64,000 bases of DNA from assembly GCA_014529385.2 (NCBI GenBank), contig CM043959.1, positions 49,669,122 to 49,733,121 of the forward strand, written 5' to 3'. Made by a program: the position numbers and the translations under genes. Source of the stretch: Adiantum capillus-veneris. Lineage: Eukaryota; Streptophyta; Polypodiopsida; Polypodiales; Pteridaceae. This document shows, piece after piece, positions 11,929 through 22,510 of this stretch; the stretch's first letter is position 1, and the number at the start of each line of letters is the position of its first letter. The notes under the pieces are model-generated. The model did not search any database. It worked only from the letters and a program-made list of their open reading frames with translations, and was not told the DNA's origin.

Positions 11929-13374
11929 ACTCCCTCCCTAAGAGGGGGTTTTCATGGGGTGGGGACGAGAGAAGAGGGGTATGGGAGCTTGGCTTGTAAA
12001 AAGCCCCCATCAGCAGCACCAAGTTTGCAATATCAAGGCTTACCTTACGAATAATTGGCAATCGGCTAATTATTTCCACTCATCGACGATGAAAATTTGG
12101 TATGGCAAGCTTAAAAATTCAATCCTTTGGCTAACTCTCGTGGATTGTGGGAAAGGAAATAGCAATTATGAATTCGATCTAAACTCCTTGACGGCAAGGT
12201 AAAGCTTAATCGAAGAATTAAGCAACAAAGTTATTCAATGATTTTGTCGATTGACACATGTAATTCGGCTCAAGAATATGGGTTATGGCTTGCTAAAGGA
12301 AATGGAGAGCAAGAATTGAAGGAAAAAAGGAAATTGAGTCATGTTCATGATTAGGCTTGCCAATGGGAAGCGGCATGGGGAGGCGTAAGCGAAGACAAGG
12401 AAGAAAGCGAGGAAATTCTGTGGGAATCCTTGCTTACACACAAAAAACCTCCTCTGTTGACCTCCACCAAAGCCCACCTAGTTAACCCCAGTAGGGGCGC
12501 CTTAGTCTGCCGGTTACTTCCTCCTTCTTCCTCGCAGCCTCAAAAGGCTTCTGCACGACACCCGGACTCCATAATCGCCCAGCGCTGTCGTCCTCGCTGC
12601 CTGCAGTGCTAATTTCAGTTTTTCAGACTTTATGCTCTAAAGTAAAAGTCATCATGCAAAGTGATTCCCCACTGGATGGTCCAGGGCCGCCCATTGCAGG
12701 TTTTGTTTTATAAAAACAAAAACAAAAAAAGAGACGCAAAAGACCCATTTATTTAAGCAGTCAGTCTTCCCTTGTTTCTCAACAAAAATAAATTGATCAG
12801 CTGCGTACCAAGCATTAAAGCAATTGACGGTTTTTGTTCCTCATCTCCAAAATCCCTCGATTGACTACCCACTTTATACAAACCTCGCAGGTTATTCTCG
12901 AAAGGCCGTCAACCTCACTCTTTGCCTTTTCTACGCTCACGGTTATAATTCGAAAAGGGCGACTTCTTCAATCGACGTACAGATACCAATCAAAATAACA
13001 GTTCGATGACCTTTGGCTTTACTTTTCACGGAAGCCGTTTTTATTCATTCAAGCTACGGTAAACCTTACTTTTCGTTACCAACTGACTGCCATTAATTTT
13101 GGGACTAAGGGAGATTGGACGCTGTAAAATTCAACTGGCTCGGTGACACACCATCGAACCGTCTACTCTCTGGCAATTTCCTAGCGTATCACCATTCTGG
13201 ACTGGACGTCACCGCTATTTCTCAACTAAGTACATTACATTTCTGTTATTTATTTTATTTTCCGCATATTGCATCTGTGAATATTACCAAATAGCCTTTT
13301 TCAACATTACCATTTAAGTATTTATTTAAAAATATATATTTATATTTATATATATAAAAAAAGAGCACGCAATC
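11929..13374. other. Unassigned stretch before the chromovirus gag
   Basis: No convincing coding frame. By position it should hold the 5' LTR and leader of the chromovirus, but nothing here matches the start of that element's 3' LTR (TGTTACGAGA), and no tRNA-Met primer site was found. A TATA-like CTTTATACAAA lies near 12870. The 13260-13360 part is strongly AT-rich. Confidence 0.35.
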
Positions 13375-14603
13375 ATGGCACACCTTCCTCAGGCACCCAC
13401 GATTGCAGAGCAACTTTAAAATCTGCAGCAGTCACTCACATATGAACGCATGCGAAGGCAAGAACTTGAAGATAAATTATTGCATTCTGCACGCGCCGAA
13501 TCTGCACCGGTACCCAAGAAAAACAAAATTAGCAGAAAAGCCTTCACTTTCAAAGATTTTGATGGCACTAAAGATGCTAGCACGGTTCTAGCATGGGTTA
13601 GTCAACTAGATGACTATTTTCATGATGAAGACTTTCCTGAGCGTGAAATGGTAAAGTGTGCATCCAATCATCTCACTAGCAGCGCTGCATTGTGGTGGAA
13701 CACAACCAAACAACACGGTAGAAGACCACGCACCTGGCATGCATTCAAAAAAGTGTTTTTACCCCAATTTTTGCCCACACAGTACAAAGCTAAAGCACGA
13801 CGTCAATGGGATTTAATTTGACAGGGTAGAAATGAAGATGTACAGTGTTACACTGACCATTTTTGGAATTGTCTAATTCAATTGCAAGCTATTGAACATG
13901 TTAGTCTCGCAGGAAATTGAAGCGAAAGTACATATCAAGGTTGGCACTACAAATTAGTGATGAGGTAGATATGTTCGAACCAGATTCTCTGTCAAAGGCC
14001 ATTAATTTGGCTCTCAATGCAGAAAAGAAGAAAGGTGGACATTCCTCTCCCACTGATCAACCTACTAACACTAACCGCAACAAGAGACCTCATTTCTCTC
14101 CTAACTTTGACAGAAGCAAACACCAAAGTCGTACCTTTTTCAAAAGACGAAGATTTGACAATCCTCCTACAACTTCTCAACCTCATACGAGCAATAACAA
14201 CAACAACACTCAGAAACGAGGCAACCAACACCCTTCCAACTAGCGGTTTCCTCCAAATTCTAATGGTAACAAAAAGGTGAAGTGTTTTGCTTTCAGTATG
14301 GTCACTATGCAGATAAGTGCCCAAATGGTCATGCTAAGGGCAATGATCAATCCAATGGCCATTCCAATGGAGTCAACATAAATTCAAATAAAAAACCCTT
14401 CAACAACAACCGTCCCAACGGAGCTACTCTTAACCTCATCGAAGATGCTATACCTGACGACAACGAAGTGGAAGTTAACTACGGTGAGGGATATGATCCT
14501 GATTATGATAATGATGACAACCCATCCTCAGGTACTCCTATATCTCCTCACACTTTGTTTAAAGTGCAAGGCACTGTTAAGGGTGAAAATGCACCCTTCA
14601 GCT
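13375..14603 (+). pseudogene. Gag of the chromovirus
   Basis: Begins M-A-H-L-P-Q-A-P at 13375. The core shows W-V-S-Q-L-D-D-Y-F, then A-A-L-W-W-N and W-H-A-F-K-K-V-F-L-P-Q-F, the standard retrotransposon gag pattern. A basic, Asn-rich region and a zinc-knuckle-like stretch (near 14282-14330) follow. Broken fossil. Confidence 0.75.
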
Positions 14604-15000
14604 AGATGATGGTAGTAGTCATGATTTCATTTCCACACGATTGGCACAACAACTATCACTCTCTGAAATTTCATCACCTCACAAGGTCAAAACTGTTTTT
14701 AATAATCAACGTTTTAATTGTAAAACTCAAGTCACTGTTGAAGTTTGCATTGGTGAATTCACTCAAACACGTATATTTTTGGTAGCACCATTGCATGGTC
14801 GCGATATGATTTTGGGAATGCCATTTCGTCATGAATTCGACCCGTTGATTAAATATAAAACACGTACAATGTCTCTCACTCATAATAATAAAAATTTCTC
14901 CATCCAAGCAACACTGGCACATCAAAAATTTCCACTCCTCTCTCACACTCAAGCCAAACGAGCAATTCAAAAACTGGGGAAAACATATCCAGTCTTAGTA
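14604..15000 (+). pseudogene. Aspartic protease of the chromovirus
   Basis: The active-site region precedes S-S-H-D-F-I-S; downstream [16 protein letters not shown] is the second signature of the retropepsin fold. It lies between gag and reverse transcriptase as expected. Confidence 0.7.
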
Positions 15001-15955
15001 AATCAAATTTCTGTTGCACCAGAAACTTCACATAACTCCACCCATGATGAATTCCTCTCTCAAATTAAAGATTGTTTCATGCATGATCTGCCACCTGGAA
15101 TTCCACCCTCACGCCCAGAAGACCACAAAATTGACATCATACCGGGTAGTGAACCTCCTTGTAGAGCACCTTATCGTGTAAATCCTATCGTACACAGGAA
15201 AATACAAACTCAAATCACTGATTTACTTGACCGAGGCCTAATCCGACCTAGTAGTTCATCATACGGAGCTCCAGTACTTCTTGTCAAGAAGAAAAATGGA
15301 ACCTTTCGTATGTGTATCGACTACAGGGCTTTAAACAAGATCACCATTAAGAATAGGTTTCTTATTCCTAGAGTGGATGATCTACTAGACAAACTGAAAG
15401 GGGCACACATCTTTAGCAAAATTGACCTCAAATCACGGTTTCAACAAGTCAAAATGTTTGAACATGATGTCTACAAAACTGCTTTCAGAACACAAACTGG
15501 ACACTATGAATTTCTTGTCATGCCATTTGGTTTGATGAATGCACCAGCTACATTCACACGCATGATGAATCGAATTTTCATTGACCATCAAGATTTTGTG
15601 ATTGTATTTTTTGATGACATTTTGGTATTCAGTAAATCCGAAGAAGAGCATAAGCAACATTTAACACGTGTATTTGATCTGCTTGCACAAAATCACTTGT
15701 ATTTGAATCCTTAAAAGAGTTCATTTTTCCAATCTAAAATTGAATATTTAGGACATATTGTATCGGGTAAGGGAATACATGTCGATCCAAAGAAAATTGA
15801 AGCCATTCAATCCTGGCCTAGACCCAAAAACTTGCATGAGCTACGATCTTTTATTGGTCTCTGTAGCTATTACAGGAAATTTGTCCATAATTTTGCTTAC
15901 AAAGCACATTATTTGACTCTCTTGTAGAAGAAAAATACGCCTTATGAATGGACTG
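15001..15955 (+). pseudogene. Reverse transcriptase of the chromovirus
   Basis: Visible motifs are [37 protein letters not shown] and a F-F-D-D-I-L-V-F catalytic box, then the thumb (H-L-T-R-V-F-D-L-L) and the connection with G-H-I-V-S. These are chromovirus-type motifs. Confidence 0.85.
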
Positions 15956-15957
15956 AT

Positions 15958-16400
15958 TTGCAAGAAAGCTCATTTAATGCACTTAAAAATGCTTTGACTA
16001 ATGCACCTGTATTGCAATTGCTTGATTTTGAAAGACCATTCTTTGTGGTAGTCACTGATGCTAGTGGAAAAGGTATCGCTACAGTCCTTATGCAAGATAA
16101 CCATCCAATTGCTTTTGAAAGTCATAAATTTAAACCATCTGAAACAAAGTTCAGTACTTATGATAAAGAGTTGACTGCTGTGGTACATGCATTGAAAATC
16201 TGGAAACACTATATAATGGGTACTGACTTGATCATTAAAAATGATCAACAAAGTACCAAATATTTACTTTCTCAACCCTTAATAGATGATAGACATATTA
16301 AGTGGGCCGCTTTTATTCAAAGTTTTCAGCCCAACATTCAATACCAACATGGTAAAGAAAACGTTGTAGCTGATGCTTTGAGTAGAAGACCCTCACTTAA
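15958..16400 (+). pseudogene. RNase H of the chromovirus
   Basis: The order T-D-A-S-G-K-G-I, Y-D-K-E-L-T-A-V-V-H-A-L, then K-N-D-Q-Q-S and N-V-V-A-D-A-L-S-R gives the three acidic boxes and the usual end of a Ty3/gypsy RNase H. Confidence 0.8.
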
Positions 16401-16559
16401 TCATCTATCAACCATTACGGGAACTTCATTTGACACTATGCCTGACACTTATGCACATGATGATGACTTCAAAGGGACATGGTTGCACATGCTTGATAAT
16501 TCTGTACACACATTTCTCGAATACACTATTCAAGAAAACTTCCTTTATTTCAAACAAAA

Positions 16560-17660
16560 ATTGTGTGTGACCAAACCTTTCCGTACATTAATTATTGAAG
16601 AATTGCACAAACCTCCTTAAGCTGGACATAGAGGATTTGCTGCAACTTTTCAAAATTTATGTCGTGATTTCTATTGGCCTACTATGAGAATGGATGTTAA
16701 ACAGTATGTGTCAACTTGTTTGATTTGTCAAAAAATCAAAGCAGCTACAGGTAAGAAATTGGGACTTTTACACCCTCTCCCCATTCCTGAAAGACCTTGG
16801 GAACATATTTCAATGGATTTTGTTACTGGTTTCCCACTCACAATGCACAAACATGACATGATATGGACTATTATTGATCGTTTCTCTAAACAAGCGTACT
16901 TTGTTCCATGTAAGAAAACACTCACAGCACATCAAGCTGCACTTTTGTTTCTTAAGACTGCTTTTTCACATCATGGTTTTCCTAAAGTGATTATTTCTGA
17001 TCGAGATACAAAATTTTGTAGTGCTTTTTGGACTACTGTATTTGAAAATCTTGGCACTACACTTGACTTCACTTCTGCATTTCATCCTGAATCTAATGGT
17101 CAAACCGAAGTCACCAACCGTACTATTATTGACTTGTTAAAGGCTTATGTTTCTTCTCAACCTAAGAAATGGGATGATTACCTATATATTTTGCAATTTG
17201 CATACAACAACACCACTCACACTACCACGGGTAAATCTCCATTTGAAATTGTATATGGTCACTCACTTCCTACTCCTTCTTCACGTCTTTCTAATGTTGT
17301 GCCTGCCCGCTGATGATTTCACTACTGACTTTCATGATATTTATGCAAGTGTGCATTCTGCCATTAAACACTCACAAGAACTTTACACTAGGCATGCTAA
17401 CAAACACCGCAAAGCACACCAATTCAAAGAAGGTGATCATGTTTTACTTCGCATCGAAAAACGAAGGATCAAAAGTGTTGATACTAATGTCTTTGTTAAG
17501 CTTGCTCCTCATTTTTATGGACCCTTCAAAATTTCACCTGTCATTAATGATGTTTCTTTTCGTTTAGAACTACTTGCACATTGGCACCTTCACAATGCCT
17601 TTCACATTAGTCTTTTACGCCCATTCCGAGGACCCCTACCTACACACCACATTTATGAAG
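16560..17660 (+). pseudogene. Integrase of the chromovirus
   Basis: The zinc-binding end has C-L-I-C-Q. The catalytic core has M-D-F-V-T-G-F-P, I-S-D-R-D-T-K-F and F-H-P-E-S-N-G-Q-T-E-V (D, D, E). The GPY/F-type module follows with Y-G-P-F-K-I, then F-H-I-S-L-L-R-P-F. Confidence 0.85.
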
Positions 17661-17689
17661 ACCCACCATCACTTGTAGACTAAGAAGAG

Positions 17690-17872
17690 CAACTCATCCC
17701 TGATAAAATAATTGACCATGAGACCACCACTACACGCACTGGAATGGTTTATAACCGTTACCTTTTGACTTTCAAGGGCCACCCTAGAGAGGATGCCAAA
17801 TGGATGCCTGAAAAGTTTTTTCGCAACTTTCCCGACCTTCTCCACACTTTCCATCACTCATGGTCCAATTGA
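17690..17872 (+). pseudogene. Chromodomain-like C-terminus
   Basis: The frame contains I-I-D-H-E, Y-L-L-T-F-K-G-H-P and D-A-K-W-M-P-E, matching the E-x-I-L, W-K-G and W-E-P blocks of chromoviral chromodomains, which direct integration to marked histones in better-known relatives. Confidence 0.65.
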
Positions 17873-17910
17873 TTTGTCTATTGAGCAACTGAGGACAGTT
17901 GCTATCCCTG

Positions 17911-17920
17911 GTGGGAGGGA
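17911..17920 (+). promoter_or_regulatory. Polypurine tract of the chromovirus
   Basis: GTGGGAGGGA lies immediately before the TGTTACGAGA start of the LTR. Confidence 0.6.
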
Positions 17921-18600
17921 TGTTACGAGATTGGACACCCTCCTGTTGTAGTGGTTAGCTGCAATTGGGATAGCTGGGCATAATGGTTATTTATGTGCTG
18001 TCTATTTATTTTACTAATTGAGTTGATGATGATTTTGTAGAGTGGAATGCGGGGAGTTGATGAAGAGGCGATGGCAATTACTCTTGGCCATTTTATATTT
18101 GCACAGTATCTGAGAATATCATTTCAATAAGCCACTATGGCTCTGTAAATAGTTGTAGTGGGAACTCCCCTTATGGGTCATGCAAGAACTAATGAGCTTC
18201 ACTCATTTACAAAAGTGAAGTGGTTGTAAAAGAGGGGCCTCAATTTTTGGCACCTTAAACTCAAAATAATATATTAAATACCAACTCCACAAGAGAGGTG
18301 CCGTGGAGTTTGGGGCTAGATTTAGGCCTTTCTCTTGCAGATTCTCTTCTCTACTCTCTTAAGCTATGATTATTTTGTTGTGTACTCTCTAATCTAGTCT
18401 CCATCTCTTACAAATCTCTAACACTCTCTTACAAGCATGTCTATGTCAATTCTATGTTTACTGTGTGTGTGTGTGTGTCATAGTCTAGGTGTGAGTGTGT
18501 GTGCTTGGAAATTGGAAGAAGAGGTGGATAGGTTGATGGTGATGTTTGGGAGCTTGTGTTGAATAATTTAAGCGGTCGATCTCCCCCTCTTCTCACAACA
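17921..18600 (+). repeat. 3' LTR of the chromovirus (right end inferred)
   Basis: Starts TGTTACGAGATTGG right after the polypurine tract. The end is put at CTCACAACA because AACA mirrors TGTT and the palindrome-leader sequence starts just after; no second copy confirms it. A short GT run lies at 18462-18478. Confidence 0.45.
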
Positions 18601-19220
18601 AAGATACACTTTTTGAGCCCAAAAACACTAACATGGTCTTACCAACACCAAATCTTGTCGAAATCAAAATCCAAGAGCATGGCCATGTTCCACAGGCCAA
18701 GAGCTACCCATAGAACAAATATCAAGCTATTTTGATGAAAAAGACATCCTACGTGTAGGATGTCTCCAGCTCAATTTTTAACTTCTGTGCAAAAATTGAC
18801 CTTATGGGAGCCATTACCATGGTGCAAGGAGCCCATATATCAAATTTCAACCCATTTGGATATCATTTGCTACCTGTTATGGACATCCTACCCAATTTGT
18901 GAGCCTAAAGCCTGAAACTGCCCAAAAATGCACTTTTTGATGTCCAAACCCAATTCCAACCACATAGTCATGTTGCACAGGCCAAGGGCCACCAGCCTAC
19001 CAAGTATCACCAAAAACTGATGAAAAAGACATCCTACGCGTAGGATGTCTAAATGATAAATTGTGGCCAGAATCACACTGTGAGCACATGCAGGGTTTCC
19101 CAAGTTCCTTTTAAGTTTTATTTTCAATTTTCAAGTCATTTGGATAGTTAAAACTCAGTTTCTCACAGCAGCTGATATGGAAAAAACGCTAACTTCGGAC
19201 TACTGAGTGCAACAGGATCT
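18601..19220 (+). other. Second palindrome-bearing leader
   Basis: Palindromes of the GACATCCTACG type lie at 18743-18764 (one base changed at the centre) and 19028-19049 (perfect over 22 nt), each at the end of a degenerate repeat about 285 bp long. Both repeat copies carry a 'TGTT(C/G)CACAGGCCAAG' word and 'GATGAAAAA' just before the palindrome. A lone half-site followed by CCCAATTTGTG lies at 18882, matching the one at 2972. This ties the leader to the element at 1.3-4.9 kb. Confidence 0.7.
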
Positions 19221-19967
19221 ATGGCAGCCGCAAAATCACCGGCAAAGAAGAAGAGGATGACCATAAAAGATTACTTGGAAGAAGTAGAGCCGTTTTTCAT
19301 CCCAGAAGGAACTCTAAAGCCAACCAACACGTGGATTCAAGAGGACTTGCTAGAGTCTAATGATCTGAAAATCTACCAAGGTGTGCTCAAAGACACTGAA
19401 GAAAATGTAATAGAGCTACCCATGCTATCGTGGGAGTTCAATGAGTTTGTCAGAAGCAAGATGGCAAAGTACCTGGAGAAGATAGATCTCCATAATTATT
19501 TTGAAGCTGTGCTGGCAGGAATTGACATAAAAAGAGTATGGGAATTTGTGACTACAATCAAAGAAGATGGAGTGGCTAGAGTTACAGATCTGCAGGGCAA
19601 GCCCGACATTGTGATTGTAATCACAGAGAAAGTAGTGGCAGCCACACTAGACCTTACCAACAAAGGGGATAGTGTAACCAAAAGAAGGGATGAAGTCAAG
19701 GTGTACACAGAAAAGAAGAGCAACTACACCTTTGAAGACATTGCAAACCCTAAAGTGGCCATCATGAGCCAGCTTTACAACCAGTATTTCCACATGTGTA
19801 CAAAGAGGCCACAAAAGTACAAAATGCCACCTGGAGCAATTGCCACAACCTTCACCTGGGCAATGCAGAAGAGCAAGCCGAAGGTGATCAACTATGCTGC
19901 CTATATCCATGATAATCTGGTGAAGATGGGCAACAAGAATCCCACCTACATTGTGCGGGTGAGTTGA
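19221..19967 (+). CDS. Orphan ORF behind a palindrome leader, function unknown
   Basis: A continuous 248-codon frame starts M-A-A-A-K-S-P-A-K-K-K-R, a basic N-terminus that could act as a nuclear signal. A mixed, mostly helical-looking and soluble sequence follows, with blocks such as L-S-W-E-F-N-E-F-V and Y-N-Q-Y-F-H-M-C. No signal peptide, membrane segment, zinc finger or catalytic motif was recognised, and it does not resemble the gag at 4.1-4.9 kb. Because it sits directly after a palindrome leader, it is probably carried by an LTR-type element rather than being a host gene. The frame is long and clean compared with its decayed surroundings. Confidence 0.5.
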   Translation: MAAAKSPAKKKRMTIKDYLEEVEPFFIPEGTLKPTNTWIQEDLLESNDLKIYQGVLKDTEENVIELPMLSWEFNEFVRSKMAKYLEKIDLHNYFEAVLAGIDIKRVWEFVTTIKEDGVARVTDLQGKPDIVIVITEKVVAATLDLTNKGDSVTKRRDEVKVYTEKKSNYTFEDIANPKVAIMSQLYNQYFHMCTKRPQKYKMPPGAIATTFTWAMQKSKPKVINYAAYIHDNLVKMGNKNPTYIVRVS

Positions 19968-20158
19968 TCATTAAAGTGGTTTATGGGGCATTGCACGCCA
20001 AGGAAAGATGGCCTGACCCTCCATCACAGAATGACTGACTAAGGCTCAAAGAAGATAAAGAAGATGAATAGCCAAAAGCACCCAGAGTTGCCACAAGGTT
20101 GATGTTAAGTATGGAGCCTGATTTACCCTTGTAATTTTCTGTGGTAAAAGCGCACATT
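19968..20158. other. Spacer between orphan ORF and copia element
   Basis: No coding, repeat or RNA signal recognised. Confidence 0.4.
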
Positions 20159-20844
20159 TGTAAGGCCCCCATTATGAGGAGAAGCCATCGTGCGTAAAGG
20201 AAAATCACTCGCCAGAAACCAAAATTTTCACAGCCAAAAATCAGGGGAGACTTTTTTTTCCTTCACCAAAATATTCCTTTTTGCCAGAATATTATGGCTG
20301 GACGGCGGCCGGAAAGTGGTCAAAAAACAACCGGTCGGTTGGCCGGTGGTCGGAAGTCAATGGCCGCTGACAGGTGGCCGAATTCAATGGCTGGTGGCCG
20401 AATTCAAAAGCGGACTTGTCTTTTCAAGGGCGGCCACACATGGGCGGATTAAAGGGTCCGATTTGGACTTATCTACACAAGGGCGGCTACACATGGCTGC
20501 CTCTCATGAGAGAGGGTAGCCCTTTTGGCCTATAAAAGGAGGCCATTTCTACACACATTTTAGAGTGTGAAGTTGATGCAACAAGGTGAGTGTGAGGTGG
20601 TGAGAGTGAAGCAAGGCGGGAGCTCCATTAAGGGTATAATCCCTTTGTAAACTACTTCTTGTTTTGAAGTCCTAAAGCCATTGAGTGGCTGCTTTCCCGT
20701 GGACGTAGTCCACATTGGGTGAACCACGTATATCGTGTGTACTCTCTCTCTCTCTCTACTCTATAATCTTGTGTACGTAAATTTGTCTCTCTCCATTAAG
20801 TAATCTACTCAATTATCTATTTAGCTATGTCTTATTTGCTAACA
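20159..20844 (+). repeat. Probable 5' LTR of the copia element
   Basis: A TATA box (CCTATAAAAGGAGG) lies at about 20530-20543. The right end is near AACA, two bases before the primer site. Upstream of the TATA box is a GGCCG-rich degenerate minisatellite (about 20290-20500). Confidence 0.5.
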
Positions 20845-20846
20845 AC

Positions 20847-20858
20847 TGGTATCAGAGC
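20847..20858 (+). promoter_or_regulatory. Primer-binding site, tRNA-Met
   Basis: TGGTATCAGAGC is the classic plant copia primer site complementary to the 3' end of tRNA-Met. Confidence 0.9.
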
Positions 20859-20917
20859 AAGGTTTGCTCGTAGCTAAATTATCTCAAGGAAAAAATTCCT
20901 TAAATTGAGTGGGAGTT

Positions 20918-21355
20918 ATGGCGGAAGAAGGGAAGTTCAAGATTGAGAAGTTCAATGGCAAAAACTACCAACATTGGAAGATGCAGATTGAAGACTATCT
21001 CTACCAGAAGGACCTCTATTTGCCACTAGGCGGTCTTGCAAAGAAGCCCACAACAATGGAAGATGAAGCACGGATTGTCCTTGATCGAAAGGCACTGGGA
21101 ACAATCCGGTTAAGCTTAGTGTCAATGGTGGCCTTCAATGTTTTGGAGATGAATACCACGGAGGACTTGATGAAGTCACTTGACGACTTCTACGAGAAAC
21201 CATCGGCATCCAATAAGGTATTTCTTATGAAGCGCTTGTTCAATCTAAAGATGGCAGAGAATGGTTCAGTTGCAGAACACCTAAATGAATTTAACACAAA
21301 CATAAGTCAACGAATTTTCGAGAGCCGGAATCATACGAAGAAGCTATGCGCAACA
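20918..21355 (+). pseudogene. Copia gag, N-terminal part
   Basis: Starts at the ATG reading M-A-E-E-G-K-F-K-I-E-K-F-N-G-K-N-Y; the F-x-G-x-N-Y-x-x-W-K motif and the later L-x-x-L-K-M block are hallmarks of copia gag (UBN2-type). The zinc knuckle and everything up to the reverse transcriptase are missing. Confidence 0.8.
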
Positions 21356-21374
21356 TGAATCCAAAGAAGAATGG

Positions 21375-21859
21375 ATGAAGAGCATGCAAGTGGAGATGGA
21401 CTCACTACATCGCAACCAAACATGGGAATTGGTTGTGTTGCCTAAAGGTAAGCGGGCACTTCAAAACAAATGGGTGTACAAGGTGAAGGAAGAAGAAGGT
21501 GGGAAGAAAAGGTACAAGTCTAGGCTTGTGGTAAAAGGTTTTTCTCAAAAGAAAGGTATTTACTTCAATGAAATATTTTCTCTTGTTGTAAAAATAAACT
21601 CAATTAGGCTTGTCTTAAGCCTTGTGGCTGCTCATGATCTAAATCTCAAGCAAATGGATGTAAATACGGCATTCCCTCACGGTGACTTAGAGGAGGAGCT
21701 TCAACCAAAGGGGTATGAAGTAAAAGGTAAGGAGAAAATAGTTTGTAGATTAAATAAGAGCTTGTATGGTTTAAAGCAAGCATCAAGAAAATGGTACTTG
21801 AAGTTTGATCGATGGATGTTGGATCATGGATTCACAAGATGCAACTCGGATCACTGCGT
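21375..21859 (+). pseudogene. Copia reverse transcriptase fragment
   Basis: Contains N-K-W-V-Y-K-V-K, Y-K-S-R-L-V-V-K-G-F-S-Q, Q-M-D-V-N-T-A-F, the L-N-K-S-L-Y-G-L-K-Q-A block and W-Y-L-K-F-D, in copia order. It ends at the LTR that starts at 21860. Confidence 0.85.
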
Positions 21860-22457
21860 TGTCGTGCTGTGGCACGTATATAGTGGGAATGGACATTAAA
21901 TGATTTATCTTATGACTTTTTGATGCAACGCATAGTGTTTCTATTTGGTCTTGAAAGGCTCAACGAAATACTTCTCTCACCAGATCCCATCATACTACCT
22001 ATTATTGACTATGACTTCTCTTTTGATGTGAATGTGATTATTTTATTATGAATCAAGAGGATTTGTACTCACAACTAATCCCAATCGATAGACAAAACAT
22101 ATACATTATAGTAAGCACAAAGCTACAGTTCCAAAGAGGAATCCGCAGCTTATTTGGACAACAAAGATTAAATATCATTAACTCATCCATTAACCCTTTT
22201 ATCCTACCCATGATACGATATGATTGTAATCTCGATGTTTTCATTTTTGTTTTGTTTTGACTATATTTCATGAGTTCTCTCCATCACGTATGTGTTTGTA
22301 AGGAAAAGTGAGCGGCTTCTTTGGCTACATTTCTTCTTTAGCTCTAGAAGCTATGTTATCTACATCTTAGCTCTTTTTTATAACCCTTGAGCTTCCTCAC
22401 AAACTCTCACAGCAAGAGGCCCGGTGCCTTCCTGGAAAGACCACCTACTTTTTGACA
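21860..22457 (+). repeat. 5' LTR of family C, short form
   Basis: The first ~75 bp and the last ~530 bp match the 2172-bp LTRs at 42394 and 50581; the middle is not represented. It ends TTTTGACA followed by the primer site. It keeps the second LTR ORF (22048-22260). Confidence 0.85.
22048..22260 (+). CDS. LTR ORF2 (70 codons), copy in the 22-kb LTR
   Basis: Starts M-N-Q-E-D-L-Y-S and reads through to a natural stop. The core L-F-G-x-x-R-L-N and N-P-F-I-L-P-M-I-x-Y-D is identical in all other copies. The upstream partner ORF survives here only as its C-terminal two thirds, since the LTR is the short form. Function unknown; see 57964-58176 for the best pair. Confidence 0.6.
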   Translation: MNQEDLYSQLIPIDRQNIYIIVSTKLQFQRGIRSLFGQQRLNIINSSINPFILPMIRYDCNLDVFIFVLF

Positions 22458-22463
22458 TATTTT

Positions 22464-22481
22464 TGGTGAGCCCGACGCGAA
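22464..22481 (+). promoter_or_regulatory. Primer-binding site of family C
   Basis: TGGTGAGCCCGACGCGAA lies six bases after the LTR end. The same site, with small changes, follows each family C/D LTR in the window. The tRNA was not identified. Confidence 0.65.
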
Positions 22482-22510
22482 CTTGCCAGGGTGAGAATTT
22501 GTGGGTAACC

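Larger units (their letters stand above)
13375..18600 (+). mobile_element. Ty3/gypsy chromovirus, internal region plus 3' LTR
   Basis: Gag, protease, reverse transcriptase, RNase H, integrase and a chromodomain-like C-terminus follow in order on the plus strand, then a polypurine tract and a TGTT-starting LTR. The C-terminal chromodomain-like segment (about 17695-17870) places it among chromoviruses. A matching 5' LTR was not found. The element is broken, with roughly half a dozen interruptions, but all domains are still easy to recognise. Confidence 0.8.
20159..21859 (+). mobile_element. Ty1/copia element, internally deleted and 3' truncated
   Basis: A probable LTR, a perfect tRNA-Met primer site, the gag start and part of the reverse transcriptase are present; protease, integrase, RNase H and 3' LTR are absent. 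The right side is cut at 21859 by the LTR of a family C element. The left LTR boundary is only a guess (TGTAAGGCCC at 20159). Broken. Confidence 0.8.

Noticed and set aside
11929-13374. A 5' LTR for the chromovirus
   Set aside because: Nothing here matches the TGTTACGAGA start of the 3' LTR and no tRNA-Met primer site was found; left unassigned.
22053-22271. Minus-strand ORFs of 72 codons opposite LTR ORF2 (also at 44161-44379 and 52348-52566)
   Set aside because: They mirror the sense ORF; the silent/replacement pattern fits the plus frame, and the minus frame is not kept at the same length in subfamily D.
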